This document shows, one piece after another, positions 61,128 through 64,000 of a stretch of DNA of 64,000 nt. The stretch is from NCBI GenBank assembly GCA_029204225.1, contig CM055113.1, forward strand, positions 23,694,443-23,758,442, in the 5' to 3' direction. A program made the position numbers and the translations under genes. The DNA is from Diphasiastrum complanatum. Its lineage: Eukaryota > Streptophyta > Lycopodiopsida > Lycopodiales > Lycopodiaceae. Position 1 is the stretch's first letter, and every line of letters starts with the position of its first letter. The notes beneath the pieces were generated by a model. It saw only the letters and a list, made by a program, of their open reading frames with translations, did no database searches and had not been told where the DNA came from.

Positions 61128-64000
61128 AATTCATCTATGAGTTATGAATTTAGGTTCATGGAAGGTGGATTCATCAATACAGTTAATACACAATTTAGTT
61201 ACATAGTTGTCTTGTTGTCATAGTCCTTTGTTCAAAGAGCTGGTAAGTATAAATCACCCATTTGAATACATGTTGGATCATGTCAAACTATAAATCTTTC
61301 TACAAAGTAAAGATTATATACTTGATTGTTGCTCATTCTACAGTATATAAAAAGGAATATGAATAATTATTGTAAATTTGTGAATATTCAACTACAAAAG
61401 TCAAGACTACTTTTGTAAATACCTCATGATATTTTGAATCGTCAATTATGAAAGAACATGACAAGTGTCATAAAATTGTGACCACAATCAAGAAGTGAAA
61501 ACATTAATACAGTTATGAGTACGAACTTATGCTTAATGAATTTTGTTTCTCTCTTCTCCACTTAACAACATTATCATTCTTTCCTTCAAGTTGTCATTGA
61601 CATTAGCCAATGGACTCAGTTCATTAAAAAATATGATTAAAGAGACTTTCAAGGTCCAACTAACGGAGCAACTACTTTTTGAGGGTCCAACTACTTTATG
61701 TATTATATGGTTGTTATAATAAGGCAAATTTCATATGTTACGAAGTTTCAATATATTATTTTGCATGGAATATTTGATGTTTTCATCATGTTTTTATCCA
61801 CATTATTCTAACATAAAAAATTGAGAATGTATAGTGATCAAGGAAATACTAAAGTAAAGCACTAAGTACAATAAATGAATGTTGTCAACTACATTCTAGA
61901 AATCATATTCTTTAACTATTTCTTCTTTTTGGCCTTGACTCAATATTTCATTTCAAGCATTTACAAAACCACAATACTACAAAAACGGCAAGGCCCTTTT
62001 GTGATATAACACATTTTTCTTGTTTAAGCTATTTTTTTTTTCTAAATAATACAATTCAAAACATTTGTTGAGTCAAATTCTTTAACCAACAATTTTTTTT
62101 AATAATGGTTATACAATTATAAAGAAGAAAAACAAACTACCTTAACAAGCTACCCTACCATAGCTTTTAAGTAAGTAGATTGTTGGGATTTTGCAAGGAT
62201 TCCTCTTACAAAATCCACCCCTCCTTTTAGGAAGAGGTTGTATGTATCAAAGTTTCCACATGAACTGTGATGTTGTAAGCCTGTACATAATTCTAGTCAT
62301 GCAAAAATTTGGCTCTCACGAAATAGAAATCAGCAACAAGTAGTCATTGACAAGTTAGGTGACTCTAATTTTGTCCTTATCATGAGTAAAAAGTCGAACA
62401 TTGTTTAAGCTCTACTCAAAGTTACAGAATTGTAAGCTTAACGGTGTATAATCAGTGCTTGAAAGTCAACAATTACATAAGTACAACTAACGTAGACAAT
62501 TACATCTAGACTAGTTTTAAAGTAGAGTTAAAAATTTTCTGCCATTACCCTTTTTAGAATGCTCATCGGAACAAAACGCAGTACACTTCAAAGGAAACCT
62601 CATTAATGAAAGTTAAGCATCAACGAGTAGAAAATTCATGATCATATCATGGCACTTCAACTCTTCATATCCAATAGTAGTGACAACCATATTGAGGGGA
62701 TTAAAAGATGGTCAATATGAATTTTTTCATTGTTAACATTAAGAGTGTTGTACGAAGTCTGATCAAAAGAACTCAAGACAATTCGTTCATTGTGATCATA
62801 GTGACCAAAACAAGCGAGTAAGTCATGAGAGCATTTCTTGATCAAGTGTGTGTGCGTGTGTACATATATCGTCATGATATCAATATGTCATATAGTTTCA
62901 TATTTTAATATTTTTTGAACTAGACCTATCATGGAATTCGTCAACTTGACAACCATTATAAAATACTACTTAAAAGAGTGCATCTACGGGGCAAAAGACC
63001 AGTAATCTATCAAATCATACTAACAAAAAATATACAAGCGCGACAAACATTCAACACATTATGCTATGCACCTTGTGGGTGCCAATGTAATCTCTTACCT
63101 AACATACCCTTTGGTGGGGGCATGCACTTGTATTCTACAACAAAACCAAATACTTACAAATCAATAACAAACAAAACAAATACAACTACATAACTATATC
63201 ATCCAATAAACAATTTTCATTCTTTTTCAAAAGTTCAATTTGTCTTTACCAAAATATCTCAAATTTTTGTAGCCAAAAAATAGTACAATACAACAATACT
63301 TTGTGCATTGAATGATAAGCTCAATGATAGGAGCAAATGTATGATGAAGTCTGCACTGTACTATCTTGAGACAACTAACATCATAAAAAATTGTCTAGAA
63401 CAACCACCACATCATTTTTATTTGGATGTAGCCAATTTGACATCACAACCATTGCAATGAAAATATGTACGAAGCATTCCCATCAAAGGTACGCATAGAA
63501 ACAACCCAAATTAAATTGCAGATGTTTTCATATCATTGCAATTCTTGAGAATGAAAAGATGTCCATGATTGTTGAGAATCATCTAACTTTGTCCAATGAT
63601 TATGTTCAGTAATCTTTAATGTTGGCTTGACAATCATTGCCCATATTTTGTGACTATCAAGTCATAATAACTTGGTCTAGCTCTTTTTGTGTTTCTACAC
63701 CAACTAGACATTGTGGCAATAAAAAATGTTGAATATCACACAAGTCGAAATACCAAATGTGCTTAACCCAATCTTTAGACTTTGTACAAATCGAACTAAC
63801 ATTGATCCTAAGCTAGTAGACTAACAAGTCTTGCCCAAGCTAGTACACTAACAAGTCTTGCCCAAGTTGTTATCAAAAAAGGTAAACCAGAATGCATATC
63901 TTTCTCAACCAATCATTGTTGATGCCTTGAGATGCCATCTTGTTTGCTAGTAATCATTGTTGCTTCATGTAATAGATGACTAAAATATTCCAACCACTCT
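61128..64000. other. no gene recognised; short tandem repeat
   Basis: AT-rich. TTGTTGGGATTTTGCAAGG near 62180 could be an LTR start, without support. A 27-bp unit (AGCTAGTAGACTAACAAGTC...) is tandemly duplicated at 63811-63837 and 63838-63864. Confidence 0.5.

Overview
The window is plant nuclear DNA. It is AT-rich, full of old broken retrotransposons and long dinucleotide repeats, and contains one recognisable host gene whose exons are scattered over 30.5 kb. The very large transposon-filled introns and the age of the insertions suggest a big, slowly purged genome such as a gymnosperm. That is an inference; a large angiosperm genome is not excluded.

Host gene. Seven exons on the minus strand (56738 down to 26217) join in frame into a complete 232-residue protein that I recognise as translin, the RNA/ssDNA-binding partner of TRAX. 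Every junction is GT-AG and every phase matches. Introns 1, 3, 4 and 5 are about 6.7, 7.0, 5.8 and 10.0 kb; introns 2 and 6 are 125 and 311 bp. Exon 5 is a 26-nt microexon. The start lies in a GCGCCATGG context behind a GA-rich leader with three AAACCCTA telo-boxes.

0-14 kb. A + strand Ty1/copia RNase H remnant and its LTR are followed by a minus-strand copia element (4796-10688) with identical ATCCC target duplications, a tRNA-Met-type primer site and a polypurine tract. Its 3' LTR carries a nested TG...CA insertion with an ATAAC duplication, and the empty site survives in the 5' LTR. A 2.06-kb block holding that LTR is tandemly duplicated (2296-4350 and 4352-6438). More copia remnants follow (11.5-12.7 kb minus, 13.1-13.4 kb plus).

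14-26 kb. Here are a Ty3/gypsy primer site of the TGGCGCCGTTGCC type, an unexplained array of about a dozen 15-17 bp near-palindromes (16545-17069), an internally deleted copia (18.2-20.3 kb minus), a small copia fragment (23.1 kb) and a LINE remnant (24.1-25.6 kb minus).

Translin introns. Intron 5 holds a second LINE (+), a gypsy integrase-chromodomain remnant with its LTR, an internally deleted copia (minus) and a non-coding LTR-element 5' end. Intron 4 holds another deleted copia. Intron 3 holds a + strand hAT transposase pseudogene, a copia RNase H tail and a gypsy primer site. Intron 1 holds a second, intron-containing hAT pseudogene in the same orientation as translin.

57.4-61.1 kb. 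A + strand copia gag-pol pseudogene lies head-to-head with translin. It has no protease, no visible LTRs, five in-frame stops and at least one frameshift. The last 2.9 kb shows no gene. No tRNA, rRNA or CRISPR was seen.
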